Shown: positions 16,268 to 24,333, counted from the first letter of the stretch. The stretch is DNA of 64,000 nt from Bowmanella yangjiangensis (GCF_017255015.1 NZ_JAFKCS010000004.1:1-64000); one strand, 5' to 3'. Translations and numbers: made by a program. The notes: generated by a model not told the origin, from the letters alone.

Positions 16268-16849
16268 CTACTGACAAATACTCAAATAAAGCTGGTCGGC
16301 TAGCTGCTGTAGTACCTCGCGCTGTGGGTGGGTTTGCGCGTAGGTTCGCAGGCCATAGATACCCATAACCAGATACCGGGCAAGCACTTGCGGGTTTTTG
16401 TCTGCGGCCAGTTCGCCCCGGTCTTTGGCTCGTTGAATTTGCGCCTCTAAGGCGGCCTGCCAGGACTCCAGACTGGTGCTCAGCTCGGCTTGTAATTCTG
16501 CATCCTGGTCGGCCATTTCATTCAGTGCCTTAACTAAAAAGCAGGCACGGCTGCTGTCACAGCTGTGGCATTCATTAACCAGTTCATCAAGATAGCGTTT
16601 AAGGCAAGGCAAAACCGGTGCGTTGGCTGGGAAAGTCGCAGCAAACTGAGCGTCTCTGTCCTCTTTGTACTGCTCCACCGCGGCCACCAGTAAGCCGCGC
16701 TTATTACCAAAGGCACAATAAATAGAGCCGGGGTGTAAGCCGGTTGCCTTGGTCAGATCCTGCATGCTGGTTTTGCCATAGCCTTTATTTAGAAAAGCTT
16801 TCAGGGCACTTCTTAATACCTGTTCACGATCAAATTCAGCCTGGCGCAT
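16268..16849 (-). CDS. TetR/AcrR-family repressor (NemR-like)
   Basis: 193 residues. The N-terminal helix-turn-helix (about 10-56) contains GYGKTSMQDLTKATGLHPGSIYCAFGNKRGL, the TetR signature. The C-terminal ligand domain has a Cys cluster (CHSCDSSRACFLVKALNE, about 103-120); in the NemR group, Cys and a nearby Lys sense electrophiles and hypochlorite, so redox sensing is plausible here. It is divergent from an Old Yellow Enzyme gene, the nemR-nemA pairing. GAGGAGA precedes the ATG. Three near-identical operators lie in the shared intergenic region and imply autoregulation plus control of the reductase. Confidence 0.88.
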   Translation of the reverse strand: MRQAEFDREQVLRSALKAFLNKGYGKTSMQDLTKATGLHPGSIYCAFGNKRGLLVAAVEQYKEDRDAQFAATFPANAPVLPCLKRYLDELVNECHSCDSSRACFLVKALNEMADQDAELQAELSTSLESWQAALEAQIQRAKDRGELAADKNPQVLARYLVMGIYGLRTYAQTHPQREVLQQLADQLYLSICQ

Positions 16850-16886
16850 CTTTATCTCCTCTATCGGGGCGATTATATATCTATAT

Positions 16887-16953
16887 TTGAGCGTTTGTTC
16901 AAAAAAGTTCTTGAGTGATCGTTCAAGAATGTCTATCTTGAATGCTCATTCAA
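16887..16953. promoter_or_regulatory. divergent promoter region with three TetR operator copies
   Basis: Three 16-bp imperfect palindromes of form TTGARYGnTYRTTCAA: TTGAGCGTTTGTTCAA (16887-16902), TTGAGTGATCGTTCAA (16911-16926) and TTGAATGCTCATTCAA (16938-16953). The reductase promoter is TTGAGT (16911-16916), 17 bp, TATCTT (16934-16939), so copy 2 covers the -35 and copy 3 touches the -10. Copy 1 contains the minus-strand -35 (TTGAAC) for the repressor gene. This explains joint repression by one regulator. Confidence 0.75.
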
Positions 16954-16967
16954 AATTGGAGCCCGTT

Positions 16968-18011
16968 ATGTCGGACATTCTTTTTCATCCTTTTCGCCTC
17001 AATGCCCAGATTGAGCTAAACAACCGCATTCTGATGGCGCCGCTGACCCGCTGTATGGCCGACGATGACCTGGTGCCTACTGCTGATATGGCCGCTTACT
17101 ATGCACGCCGCGCCGATGCAGGACTGATTATCAGTGAGGCGACCATTATTCGTCCCGACGGCCAGGGTTATCCCAATACGCCGGGGTTGTATAGCGCGGC
17201 ACAGATTGAGGGTTGGAAGCAGGTCACCGGTGCCGTGCATCGTGCTGGCGGTAAGATATTTGCCCAGCTTTGGCATACTGGCCGGGTGGCGCATCCGCAT
17301 TTCTTTGGTGGCGGTGATGTATTAGCACCCTCGGCTGAAAAAGTTGAAGGCACAGTGCCCCGTCGTCGTGACCTGACTTATGTCACACCTAAGCCCGCCA
17401 GTGTGGAAGAAATACACCAGTTAGTCGAAGACTATACTCAAGCCGCCGCCAATGCCATTGAAGCTGGATTCGATGGGGTGGAGATTCATGGTGCTAACGG
17501 CTATCTGATTGACCAGTTCCTGCATCACGATAGCAACAAGCGCACTGATGAATACGGTGGCACGCCAGAAAATATGAGTCGCTTTGCACTGGAAGTCACC
17601 GACGCTATTGCAGCTAGAATCGGCTGGGAGAAAACCGCCCTTAGAATCTCGCCAGGGGCGTATTTTAATATGCAAGGTGATGCCCGCGATCGTCAGGTCT
17701 TCGATTACCTGCTGAGCGAGCTGCAAAGCCGGGCACTTGCTTATCTGCATATCGGTATTTTTGATGACAGCATGGAGTTTGACTATTTGGACGGTCGTGC
17801 CTCAGCCTATGTGCGTCAGCGTTACAACAAAACTCTGGTGGGGGTTGGCGGTTTTAGTGCACAGGGCGCCGCCCAAGCGATAGCCGATGATAAGTTTGAC
17901 CTAATTGCTATCGGCCGTCCTTTTATAGCCAATCCTGATTATGTAGCTAAGGTGCGTAAGCAGGAGGACCTTGTCGAATACCGAGATGATATGCTGGCTA
18001 CCCTGGTCTGA
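16968..18011 (+). CDS. nemA: Old Yellow Enzyme-family FMN alkene reductase (NemA-like)
   Basis: 347 residues from ATG 16968, chosen because TTGGAG (16956-16961) precedes it and the family N-terminus (LFHPFRLNAQIELNNRILMAPLTRC) begins there. It is an FMN-binding TIM barrel. Seen: catalytic His/Asn pair in GVEIHGANGYLIDQFLH, HDSNKRTDEYGG, and the phosphate-binding GVGGFS...AIGRPFIANPD. It reduces activated C=C bonds and nitro or ester electrophiles using NAD(P)H in the cytoplasm. Regulation by the divergent TetR through three operators fits an electrophile-detoxification switch. A terminator follows. Confidence 0.93.
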   Translation: MSDILFHPFRLNAQIELNNRILMAPLTRCMADDDLVPTADMAAYYARRADAGLIISEATIIRPDGQGYPNTPGLYSAAQIEGWKQVTGAVHRAGGKIFAQLWHTGRVAHPHFFGGGDVLAPSAEKVEGTVPRRRDLTYVTPKPASVEEIHQLVEDYTQAAANAIEAGFDGVEIHGANGYLIDQFLHHDSNKRTDEYGGTPENMSRFALEVTDAIAARIGWEKTALRISPGAYFNMQGDARDRQVFDYLLSELQSRALAYLHIGIFDDSMEFDYLDGRASAYVRQRYNKTLVGVGGFSAQGAAQAIADDKFDLIAIGRPFIANPDYVAKVRKQEDLVEYRDDMLATLV

Positions 18012-18050
18012 GGGCTAACAGCGGCGTTCGCTGAAAAATCACGCGTATAG

Positions 18051-18077
18051 GCCCTGTTGCAGCACAACAGGGCTTTT
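18051..18077 (+). terminator. Rho-independent terminator after the reductase gene
   Basis: GCCCTGTTG (18051-18059) pairs with CAACAGGGC (18065-18073) around CAGCA and is followed by TTTT. Confidence 0.92.
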
Positions 18078-18129
18078 CCCCTTTGTTTAAATTGGGTATG
18101 GTGAGCGTCCTTTTTCGCAAGGACAGAAA

Positions 18130-18621
18130 ATGAAAGTTCAGTTTATTGCCCCCCTGCTGTTAGTACTGAGTGGATGTGTGATAAGCGGTCAGGATACCGC
18201 TTCCCAACCCCTGAATACTTCAACACCGCCTGTTGAAAATCCGGCTCCCACGTCGCGTTCAGAGCTGCTGGCAGACCCGGATTTTCGTGCCGAGTATCAG
18301 GCTTATAACCCTAGCAGAGATGAACTGCGGAAGATGGCTGCATTGCGTGGTAAAGGTGTATTAGTGTTTTATGGGAGCTGGTGCCATGACAGTAAGCGCG
18401 AAGTACCCAGACTACTGAAACTATTGGATGAGTCTCAGGTTAACCCAGCCTGGTTACAACTGGTGCCGGTCGATAGGGACAAGCAAGAGCCCACGGGTTT
18501 GTATAAGCAATACAAGTTGCGATATACCCCAACCATTATCGTGCTGGACCAAGGGGTAGAAACTCATCGTATGGTCGAACGCCCCAAACGCAGTATGGCG
18601 TCGGATCTCACCGGTTTATAA
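18130..18621 (+). CDS. thioredoxin-fold lipoprotein
   Basis: 163 residues. A lipoprotein signal with lipobox LSGC (Cys 16) is followed by a Ser/Thr/Pro linker and a thioredoxin-like domain (about 65-155). The redox position reads FYGSWCHDSKREVP, that is WCxxS: the second Cys of CxxC is replaced by Ser, leaving a monothiol. The cis-Pro region is YTPTIIVLD. Likely an exported envelope protein with a thiol-binding or monothiol reductase role rather than a dithiol oxidoreductase. The partner is not identifiable. Confidence 0.8.
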   Translation: MKVQFIAPLLLVLSGCVISGQDTASQPLNTSTPPVENPAPTSRSELLADPDFRAEYQAYNPSRDELRKMAALRGKGVLVFYGSWCHDSKREVPRLLKLLDESQVNPAWLQLVPVDRDKQEPTGLYKQYKLRYTPTIIVLDQGVETHRMVERPKRSMASDLTGL

Positions 18622-18650
18622 CGTATTTTGAGCAGAGTGCTCTTGTGGCA

Positions 18651-18685
18651 AAAAACGCAAAGCCAGCGCTATGCAAGCTTTGCGT
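18651..18685 (-). terminator. terminator between the convergent genes at 18.6 kb
   Basis: ACGCAAAGC (18655-18663) pairs with GCTTTGCGT (18677-18685). On the minus strand the stem is followed by TTTTT (18651-18655), so it mainly serves the beta-solenoid gene on that strand. Confidence 0.8.
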
Positions 18686-18701
18686 GCCAGAGGTCTTTAG
18701 G

Positions 18702-19457
18702 TTAACGTTCTCTTACGTTGCTCAGTTCTACGTCCCCTGAGCCATCACGTTTGAGAACAAAACGCTGCGCGTCGTTGACCTCGATATCACCACTGCCGTC
18801 TTCGACCTCCACCAGGCCAGTGACCTTGTCCACTTCTATATCCCCGGAACTGTCAAACAGCCTGATATCGCCTTGAACATCCTGGATCCAGATACCGCCC
18901 GACGCATCTACCAAGTGGATGTCACCCTGAATTTCACTCATGCGCACTTCACCAGATGCATCCTTTGCTTCGATTGAACCTGCTACCTGAGTGATATGGA
19001 TGTCACCTGAACCGTCATTGATATGCATCTCGCCGCCAATCCGACTGACTCGCATGTCGCCGGAACCATCTTGTATCTTTACCGCGGCTTTAATGTCACT
19101 TACCTGCATATCACCAGAACCATCCGCAATATCCAGCATTAGGTTGGCTGGCATTCGCACAACCACATCAATATAGGCATTGCTGATGTGTGGATTGGTT
19201 TGGGCGACTAACAGGGCCGTGCCTTTCTCGGCGGCCAGGGTTAGCTGGTAGTTCTCTGCCTCCAGAGGCTCACCGGAATGGTATCTGGCCTTGGCTTCGA
19301 CCTGAACTTGGCTCAGACCAGCCTCGCCCTTCACTTGCAAGTCGCCGCTGCCCGCTTCAATGTTAAATTGATGCAGACCCTGGGTATCGAGTTGCAGTGT
19401 TTGAGCAACGCAAAACGGGCTGAGTAATGACAAGCCGAGCAACCATTGTTTGTTCAT
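18702..19457 (-). CDS. exported DUF4097-like beta-solenoid protein with 18-residue repeats
   Basis: 251 residues. A signal peptide (about 1-18, ending FCVAQ) is followed by a DUF4097-like region. From residue 112 to the C-terminus eight repeats of exactly 18 residues begin with DGSGD, DASGE, DASGG or DSSGD (starts at 112, 130, 148, 166, 184, 202, 220 and 238). Regular hydrophobic positions within each repeat predict stacked beta rungs. Putative-adhesin domains of this kind are found in the envelope, but no function is established. A Cys at 16 exists but no proper lipobox. Promoter not identified in the 108-base gap upstream. Confidence 0.75.
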   Translation of the reverse strand: MNKQWLLGLSLLSPFCVAQTLQLDTQGLHQFNIEAGSGDLQVKGEAGLSQVQVEAKARYHSGEPLEAENYQLTLAAEKGTALLVAQTNPHISNAYIDVVVRMPANLMLDIADGSGDMQVSDIKAAVKIQDGSGDMRVSRIGGEMHINDGSGDIHITQVAGSIEAKDASGEVRMSEIQGDIHLVDASGGIWIQDVQGDIRLFDSSGDIEVDKVTGLVEVEDGSGDIEVNDAQRFVLKRDGSGDVELSNVRER

Positions 19458-19565
19458 TGTTGTTCCTTTTTGTGCATTTTGATACTTAGTCGGTAACGAA
19501 TAGACAAAGGTTTAAATTGCCTAAAAGATTCTACCCGCTTTTAAAGTAGACGATAGCTTCAGCCT

Positions 19566-20063
19566 TTATCCACCGGACAACTCGCTGGCAACCGCTGCAC
19601 GTGACACGGTTGCCAAAAAACAGCCGTGGGTTGGTGAATGTAGATGCAGATAGGCAATGTCGGGATTGTTAAGTAACCGCTCGATACACAACCTCAGTTC
19701 CTGTTCACCCTGCACCATTTCACCGGCCTTAATGTGGTGCTGGTTAGACAAGCCCCGCACTGCAACTCGTTTAAGATTAAACATCTCAGGAATTTGCCCC
19801 ACATCAAAATGCCCGGTGCGTTGGCCGTCACGGATATAGATGGCATGGCGAGAACGATAGGGGCTATCGACATCCAGATGAGCGTAGTTTAGCAACAGCA
19901 CTCGTTCACCGGGTTCAGGCAAGGTGAGGCTGACGCGGCAGGGAAAACCGGCTGGGCGCTCCACAATGTCGGCGGAAATCCCATGTTCGGCTAGCTCCTG
20001 ATCACTTAGGCCATAAAAAGGAACAAATTGTTGGTGGTCCAGCGCATGAAATTGAAAACTCAT
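19566..20063 (-). CDS. DUF1203 family protein
   Basis: 165 residues with no signal or membrane segment. Seen: FPCRVSLTLPEPGERVLLLNYAHL, then SPYRSRHAIYIRDG, and a C-terminal PDIAYLHLHSPTHGCFLATVSR. These are the conserved blocks of DUF1203, a cytoplasmic family of unknown biochemistry, and the length matches the family (about 155-165). AAGGAT lies just upstream of the ATG on the minus strand. It is not obviously in an operon. Confidence 0.8.
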   Translation of the reverse strand: MSFQFHALDHQQFVPFYGLSDQELAEHGISADIVERPAGFPCRVSLTLPEPGERVLLLNYAHLDVDSPYRSRHAIYIRDGQRTGHFDVGQIPEMFNLKRVAVRGLSNQHHIKAGEMVQGEQELRLCIERLLNNPDIAYLHLHSPTHGCFLATVSRAAVASELSGG

Positions 20064-20125
20064 AAGTAAAATCCTTATTGGATTGAAGGAGCACTAAGCC
20101 TAATCAGGCAAAGCTACCTTGACGA

Positions 20126-20204
20126 TCCGGTTCTTGTGCTTTCGCGCTTTGGCATTTTCTTAAATTGAAGCCTGCTCAGGAGGAGCAATACAGCAAGAAC
20201 CGGA
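20126..20204. repeat. long-range 11-bp perfect inverted repeat
   Basis: TCCGGTTCTTG (20126-20136) and CAAGAACCGGA (20194-20204) are exact reverse complements 57 bases apart, with a smaller TGCTC/GAGCA hairpin inside. It lies between the divergent DUF1203 and Ada-type genes. It could be a structured RNA, a paired operator, or the ends of a very short mobile relic. Confidence 0.5.
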
Positions 20205-20263
20205 CAGCGATTTTCCTGTTGGTGCGATAGCCTTTAGACTGTGGTTATTCAGTGAGGTGGTAT

Positions 20264-21115
20264 ATGACAGACGCAACCGATAACAGGGTTTTACAGGTAG
20301 CAGGCTATATTGAAACGCATGCCGAACAGCCCTTATCTTTGGCTGAACTGGCGGAGCGTGCGGCCTTAAGTAGTTTTCACTTTCAGCGCAGTTTTAAAGC
20401 CTTACTGGGCGTTACCCCAAAACAGTTTCAACACGCCGTACGTTTGCAAAAACTACGGCAGTCTTTGCAGCAAGGCGATGCCGTGTTGGATGCCATTTAT
20501 GCGGCGGGCTTTGGTTCAAGCAGCCGGGTGTATGAGAAGCTACCAGAGAATTTGGGTGTGACCCCCTCGGTATTGCGTCAGGGCGGCAAAGGACTGGAAA
20601 TCTATTTTGCGCTAAGAGAAACCCGCTTTGGTCATTTGCTGATGGCAGCAACCGATCGCGGGGTTTGTTGTGTGCAGTTGGCTGACAGCTTCACGGCGTT
20701 ACTGGAAGCCTTACATCAAAGCTTTCCCAATGCTGAGCTTATGACAACACCAGATAGCATGGACACTGAGCTGGATAAATGGATGGCTGCCCTGGAGGCT
20801 TTTTTACAGCACGGCGGGCCGCAGCCTCAGGTGCCGGTGCAACTTTTTGGTACCGCGTTTCAAACCCGGGTTTGGCAATTTTTAACCCGTATTGGTTGTG
20901 GTCAGCATCTTAGCTACAAGGAGGTGGCACAAGGAATCGGTGCGCCTAGCGCGCATCGTGCTGTGGCTAACGCTTGCGGTGCGAACAAACTGGCCGTACT
21001 CATACCTTGCCACCGGGTACTGCGCGGCGATGGCAGTTTGGGTGGTTATCGCTGGGGTGAGCAACGCAAACGCGCCTTGCTGGCCATGGAAGAAGGACTG
21101 GCCTGTGAACATTGA
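20264..21115 (+). CDS. AraC-type HTH fused to O6-methylguanine-DNA methyltransferase (Ada-like, lacking the N-terminal Zn domain)
   Basis: 283 residues from ATG 20264 (GAGGTGG upstream). An AraC helix-turn-helix domain (about 8-105, with SSFHFQRSFKALLGVTPKQF) is followed by a ribonuclease-like linker and the methyltransferase domain with the PCHRVL active site (acceptor Cys249) and preceding HRAVANACGANK. E. coli Ada has an extra N-terminal Cys4 zinc domain that senses methylphosphotriesters; it is absent here, so induction must work through the C-terminal Cys or another signal. The end overlaps the start of an oxygenase gene, forming an alkylation-repair operon. Confidence 0.93.
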   Translation: MTDATDNRVLQVAGYIETHAEQPLSLAELAERAALSSFHFQRSFKALLGVTPKQFQHAVRLQKLRQSLQQGDAVLDAIYAAGFGSSSRVYEKLPENLGVTPSVLRQGGKGLEIYFALRETRFGHLLMAATDRGVCCVQLADSFTALLEALHQSFPNAELMTTPDSMDTELDKWMAALEAFLQHGGPQPQVPVQLFGTAFQTRVWQFLTRIGCGQHLSYKEVAQGIGAPSAHRAVANACGANKLAVLIPCHRVLRGDGSLGGYRWGEQRKRALLAMEEGLACEH

Positions 21116-21821
21116 TGCATTGCAAGGTCTGTCTGCCGCCAAACCCTTAACCTTGTTAGACGCGGACTTAGTGGCACATAACTACAGTGTCATGCCGGTA
21201 CAGCTGGATGCGGGAACGTGCCAGACGCTGTCTGCCTGGTTTGATGAACGGCAGAGGTTTCGCAATGAAGTACGGATGGAAAAATATGGCTTTGGTCGCG
21301 GCCGTTATCGCTATTTTGCCTATCCGCTGCCCACAGCTATACAGCAACTGCGGGAGGGGTTTTATGCCCAACTGGCACCGCTGGCTAACTTGTGGGCAGA
21401 GCGCTTAGGGTTAGATGTTGATTGGCCTCCGACACTGAATGAATTTCTGGCCAGCAACCACAGCGCGGGCCAAACCAAGGCAACGCCTTTGATGCTGGAT
21501 TATGGGCCAGGCGATTATAACTGCCTGCATCAGGACAAATACGGCGAGCACTATTTTCCCTTTCAGGTACTGATTTTACTTAGCCAGCCGGGACAGGATT
21601 TTCATGGCGGTGAATTTATGTTGGTGGAGAATCAGCCGCGTAAACAAAGTAGCGGCATAGTAGTGCCACTGCAGCGGGGGCAGGCCGTGGTGTTCCCTAA
21701 TAGTCTGAGCCTGGTGTCCGCTAATCTGGGCTTTAAGCGTGGTCAGCTGCGCCATGGTGTGAGTAAAGTTCTGCAAGGAAACAGACGTAGCCTGGGGCTG
21801 ATATTTCACGATGCGTTGTAA
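21105..21821 (+). CDS. 2OG-Fe(II) oxygenase (Oxygenase-NA-like) coupled to the Ada-type gene
   Basis: 238 residues from GTG 21105, chosen because AGAAGGA lies 7-8 bases upstream and the ORF overlaps the Ada-type stop by 11 bases. The double-stranded beta-helix shows HQDKYGEHYFPFQVLILLS (iron-binding HxD), FHGGEFML, and RHGVSKVLQGNRRSLGLIFH (distal His and 2-oxoglutarate Arg). The family is annotated as an oxygenase acting on damaged DNA; operonic pairing with a methyltransferase supports oxidative repair of alkylated DNA. It is distinct in sequence from AlkB proper. A bidirectional terminator follows. Confidence 0.85.
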   Translation: MNIDALQGLSAAKPLTLLDADLVAHNYSVMPVQLDAGTCQTLSAWFDERQRFRNEVRMEKYGFGRGRYRYFAYPLPTAIQQLREGFYAQLAPLANLWAERLGLDVDWPPTLNEFLASNHSAGQTKATPLMLDYGPGDYNCLHQDKYGEHYFPFQVLILLSQPGQDFHGGEFMLVENQPRKQSSGIVVPLQRGQAVVFPNSLSLVSANLGFKRGQLRHGVSKVLQGNRRSLGLIFHDAL

Positions 21822-21853
21822 GTTGAATTCTTCTTGCGTTGCGTCCCCGCTAT

Positions 21854-21880
21854 AAAAAAGCCCTGCTTAGCAGGGCCTTT
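21854..21880. terminator. bidirectional terminator between oxygenase and nspC
   Basis: GCCCTGC TTA GCAGGGC (21860-21876) with AAAAAA before and CTTT after serves both convergent genes. Confidence 0.88.
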
Positions 21881-21895
21881 ACTGAGGTTAATTAC

Positions 21896-23032
21896 TCAGG
21901 ACAACTTATCGCGAAAATCTTCATAGTCGAATTTCCGCACCAGCTTAAAGCTGCCGTCTTTTTGCAAAATACCAATGGAAGGATGCTCCACCCCGTTAAA
22001 GAAAGTGGTTTTAACCATAGTGTAATGAATCATATCTTCAAAAATAATGCGTTCACCGATTTGCAGCTCGTGATCGAAGCTATACAGATCAATCACATCG
22101 CCTGCCAGGCAGGAGTTACCGCCAAGCTTATAGGTAAAGGCCTTCTCTTGTGGTAGACCAGCGCCACGAATCGCCGGGCGGTAGGGCATTTCCAGCACAT
22201 CTGGCATATGCGCAGTGGCGGAGATATCCAAAATAGCGATAGGGCCTTCGTTGTGCACAATATCCACCACTTCGGCCACCAGAGGACCGGTTTGCCAGGC
22301 CACGGCTGAGCCTGGCTCCAGAATGATTTCCAGGTCGTATTTTTCACGGAAGGCTTTAAGTGTGGCAATCAAATGGTCCACATCATAGCCCTGGCGGGTC
22401 ATCAAATGGCCGCCCCCCAGGTTTAACCACTTAAGTTTGGGCAGGTATTTAGCAAAGCGCTGCTCTACGGCTTTTAAAGTTCGTTCGGCGGCAAAGGAGT
22501 CACATTCACATAAGTTGTGCACGTGGAAGCCTTCAATACCTGACAGGTCTACCCCTTCCAAATCCTTAGCCATAATTCCCAAGCGCGAACCTGGCGCGCT
22601 AGGATCATAGAGTTCAGTTTCTGCTTCGCGGTGCTCAGGGTTAATACGTATACCCATAGAAATACCGGCAGCGGCCACCTGATCTTTATAGCGCTGATAC
22701 TGACCCAGGCTATTAAAGGAAATATGGTTAACCAGCGTCACCAGCTCATCAATGTCAGCTTGCTTGTAGGCTGGGGAGTAAGCATGTACTTCCTTACCCA
22801 TTTCATATTTAGCCAGCTTGGCTTCCCATACTGAACTGGCGGTACAACCTTGCAGATACTGCCCTACCAACGGGAAGGTGGACCACATGGAAAAACCTTT
22901 GAGAGCCAGGATGATATTCACCCCGGCTTCTTTTTGCACCCGCTCCATCAACTGCAGGTTGGCTTCTAGCCTGGCTTCCTCACACACATAGCATGGCGAG
23001 GGGATTTGTGGATTCAAGATCGGATCGTTCAA
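21896..23032 (-). CDS. nspC: carboxynorspermidine/carboxyspermidine decarboxylase
   Basis: 378 residues, the usual length for NspC. A PLP-dependent alanine-racemase-fold enzyme: the Schiff-base Lys is in NIILALKGFSMW (K45), LNLGGGHLMTRQGY binds the PLP phosphate, and the second-subunit Cys/Asp region is the NSCLAGD motif. It decarboxylates carboxynorspermidine or carboxyspermidine in the alternative polyamine pathway. The neighbour upstream on the same strand encodes the matching synthase. A terminator-like hairpin and a 14-bp palindrome lie between them, so the gene may have its own promoter. Confidence 0.95.
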   Translation of the reverse strand: MNDPILNPQIPSPCYVCEEARLEANLQLMERVQKEAGVNIILALKGFSMWSTFPLVGQYLQGCTASSVWEAKLAKYEMGKEVHAYSPAYKQADIDELVTLVNHISFNSLGQYQRYKDQVAAAGISMGIRINPEHREAETELYDPSAPGSRLGIMAKDLEGVDLSGIEGFHVHNLCECDSFAAERTLKAVEQRFAKYLPKLKWLNLGGGHLMTRQGYDVDHLIATLKAFREKYDLEIILEPGSAVAWQTGPLVAEVVDIVHNEGPIAILDISATAHMPDVLEMPYRPAIRGAGLPQEKAFTYKLGGNSCLAGDVIDLYSFDHELQIGERIIFEDMIHYTMVKTTFFNGVEHPSIGILQKDGSFKLVRKFDYEDFRDKLS

Positions 23033-23086
23033 GGCCGCATCCTCGGTTATGTTCTGTTCACTGACCAGTATTCGACTTTACATTAG

Positions 23087-23100
23087 GTTAGTCGACTAAC
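23087..23100. promoter_or_regulatory. perfect 14-bp palindrome upstream of nspC
   Basis: GTTAGTCGACTAAC is an exact palindrome 55 bases upstream of the nspC start. It is a good candidate for a dimeric regulator's binding site; no regulator is identified. Confidence 0.45.
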
Positions 23101-23101
23101 T

Positions 23102-23128
23102 AAAAGGGCGAATAAATTCGCCCTTTTT
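23102..23128 (-). terminator. terminator between the synthase gene and nspC
   Basis: AAAAGGGCGAA (23102-23112) pairs with TTCGCCCTTTT (23117-23127) around TAAA, with T/A runs on both sides. It starts a few bases after the synthase stop on the minus strand. Confidence 0.88.
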
Positions 23129-23133
23129 AACCC

Positions 23134-24333
23134 TTACTTTTTAAATGGGCTGTCGCACTCAATCACATGCCAAGGCAGGCCGTGCTTGTTAAGCATGTCC
23201 ATAAAGGGATCAGGATCGAACTGTTCCATGTTCCACACACCAGGTTTTTTCCAGGTGCCGTTTAGCATCAGGGCTGCGCCGATCATAGCTGGTACACCTG
23301 TGGTGTAGGACACTGCCTGTGCACCCACTTCTTCGTGGCAGGCATGGTGGTCACAGTTGTTGTAGATAAAGATAGTCTTCTCTTTACCATCTTTAATACC
23401 TGTGATGTAGGTACCGATACAGGTTTGACCTTCATAGCCTTCAGACAGTGAACCAGGGTTTGGCAGCACGGCTTTGAGGAATTCCAGTGGCACAATTTGC
23501 TGGCCCTGGAAGTCAATAGGTTGAATGCTGGTCATGCCGATCCCTTCCAGCACGCGCAGGTGGGTCAGATAGGCTTCACCGAAGGTCATCCAGAAACGGG
23601 CACGTTTCAGGGTAGGGAAGTGCTTAACCAAAGATTCCAGCTCTTCGTGGAACATCAGGTAAGAAGCACGAACACCGATATTCTGGTAATCCAGATCTTC
23701 ACGTACTGACAACGGATCGGTTTCTTTCCACTCACCGTTTTCCCAGTAGCGGCCGCGCTGGGTGATTTCGCGGATATTGATTTCCGGGTTGAAGTTGGTG
23801 GCAAAGGCCTTACCGTGATCGCCGCCGTTACAGTCAACGATATCCAGATAGTGAATTTCGTCGAAATAGTGTTTGGCCGCGTAAGCGGTATAGACGTTGG
23901 TCACGCCTGGATCAAAACCGCTGCCCAGCAGTGCCATCAGGCCAGCTTTTTCAAAGCGCTCCTGATAAGCCCACTGCCAGGAATATTCAAACTTGGCTTC
24001 ATCTTTGGGTTCGTAGTTAGCGGTATCCAGGTAATCCACGCCGGTTTCCAGACAGGCATCCATAATCGGCAGATCCTGATAAGGCAGGGCCAGGTTGACC
24101 ACCAAATCGGGTTGTACCTTGCGAATAAGTTCGGCAACTTGTTTGGCATCGTCGGCGTCTACGGCGAATACGCCCTTGACCCGGTCAGCGCCACATTCCT
24201 GCTGCAGCGCTTCACATTTCGACACAGTGCGGCTGGCCAGATAAATTTCATCAAAATGCTCAGGTAAACGAGCACATTTTTTGACTGTTACGGTACTGAC
24301 ACCACCGGCGCCAATGATCAAAACGCGAGACAT
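23134..24333 (-). CDS. carboxynorspermidine synthase (saccharopine-dehydrogenase family)
   Basis: 399 residues from ATG 24333, with AGAGGA upstream; a longer in-frame extension to 24411 lacks a binding site. The N-terminal Rossmann motif VLIIGAGGVSTV begins at residue 4, matching the family start. Seen also: GSGFDPGVTNVYTAYA and PTLKRARFWMTFGEAYLTHL, characteristic of carboxy(nor)spermidine dehydrogenases that condense aspartate semialdehyde with diaminopropane or putrescine using NADPH. With NspC it completes the norspermidine/spermidine route that substitutes for SpeDE. The aspartate-semialdehyde or diaminopropane supply genes are not in the window. Confidence 0.93.
   Translation of the reverse strand: MSRVLIIGAGGVSTVTVKKCARLPEHFDEIYLASRTVSKCEALQQECGADRVKGVFAVDADDAKQVAELIRKVQPDLVVNLALPYQDLPIMDACLETGVDYLDTANYEPKDEAKFEYSWQWAYQERFEKAGLMALLGSGFDPGVTNVYTAYAAKHYFDEIHYLDIVDCNGGDHGKAFATNFNPEINIREITQRGRYWENGEWKETDPLSVREDLDYQNIGVRASYLMFHEELESLVKHFPTLKRARFWMTFGEAYLTHLRVLEGIGMTSIQPIDFQGQQIVPLEFLKAVLPNPGSLSEGYEGQTCIGTYITGIKDGKEKTIFIYNNCDHHACHEEVGAQAVSYTTGVPAMIGAALMLNGTWKKPGVWNMEQFDPDPFMDMLNKHGLPWHVIECDSPFKK

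Noticed and set aside
22093-24267. Several 70-150-codon ORFs antisense to nspC and its synthase
   Set aside because: They follow the codon periodicity of the real genes in other frames and have no ribosome binding sites or family motifs.
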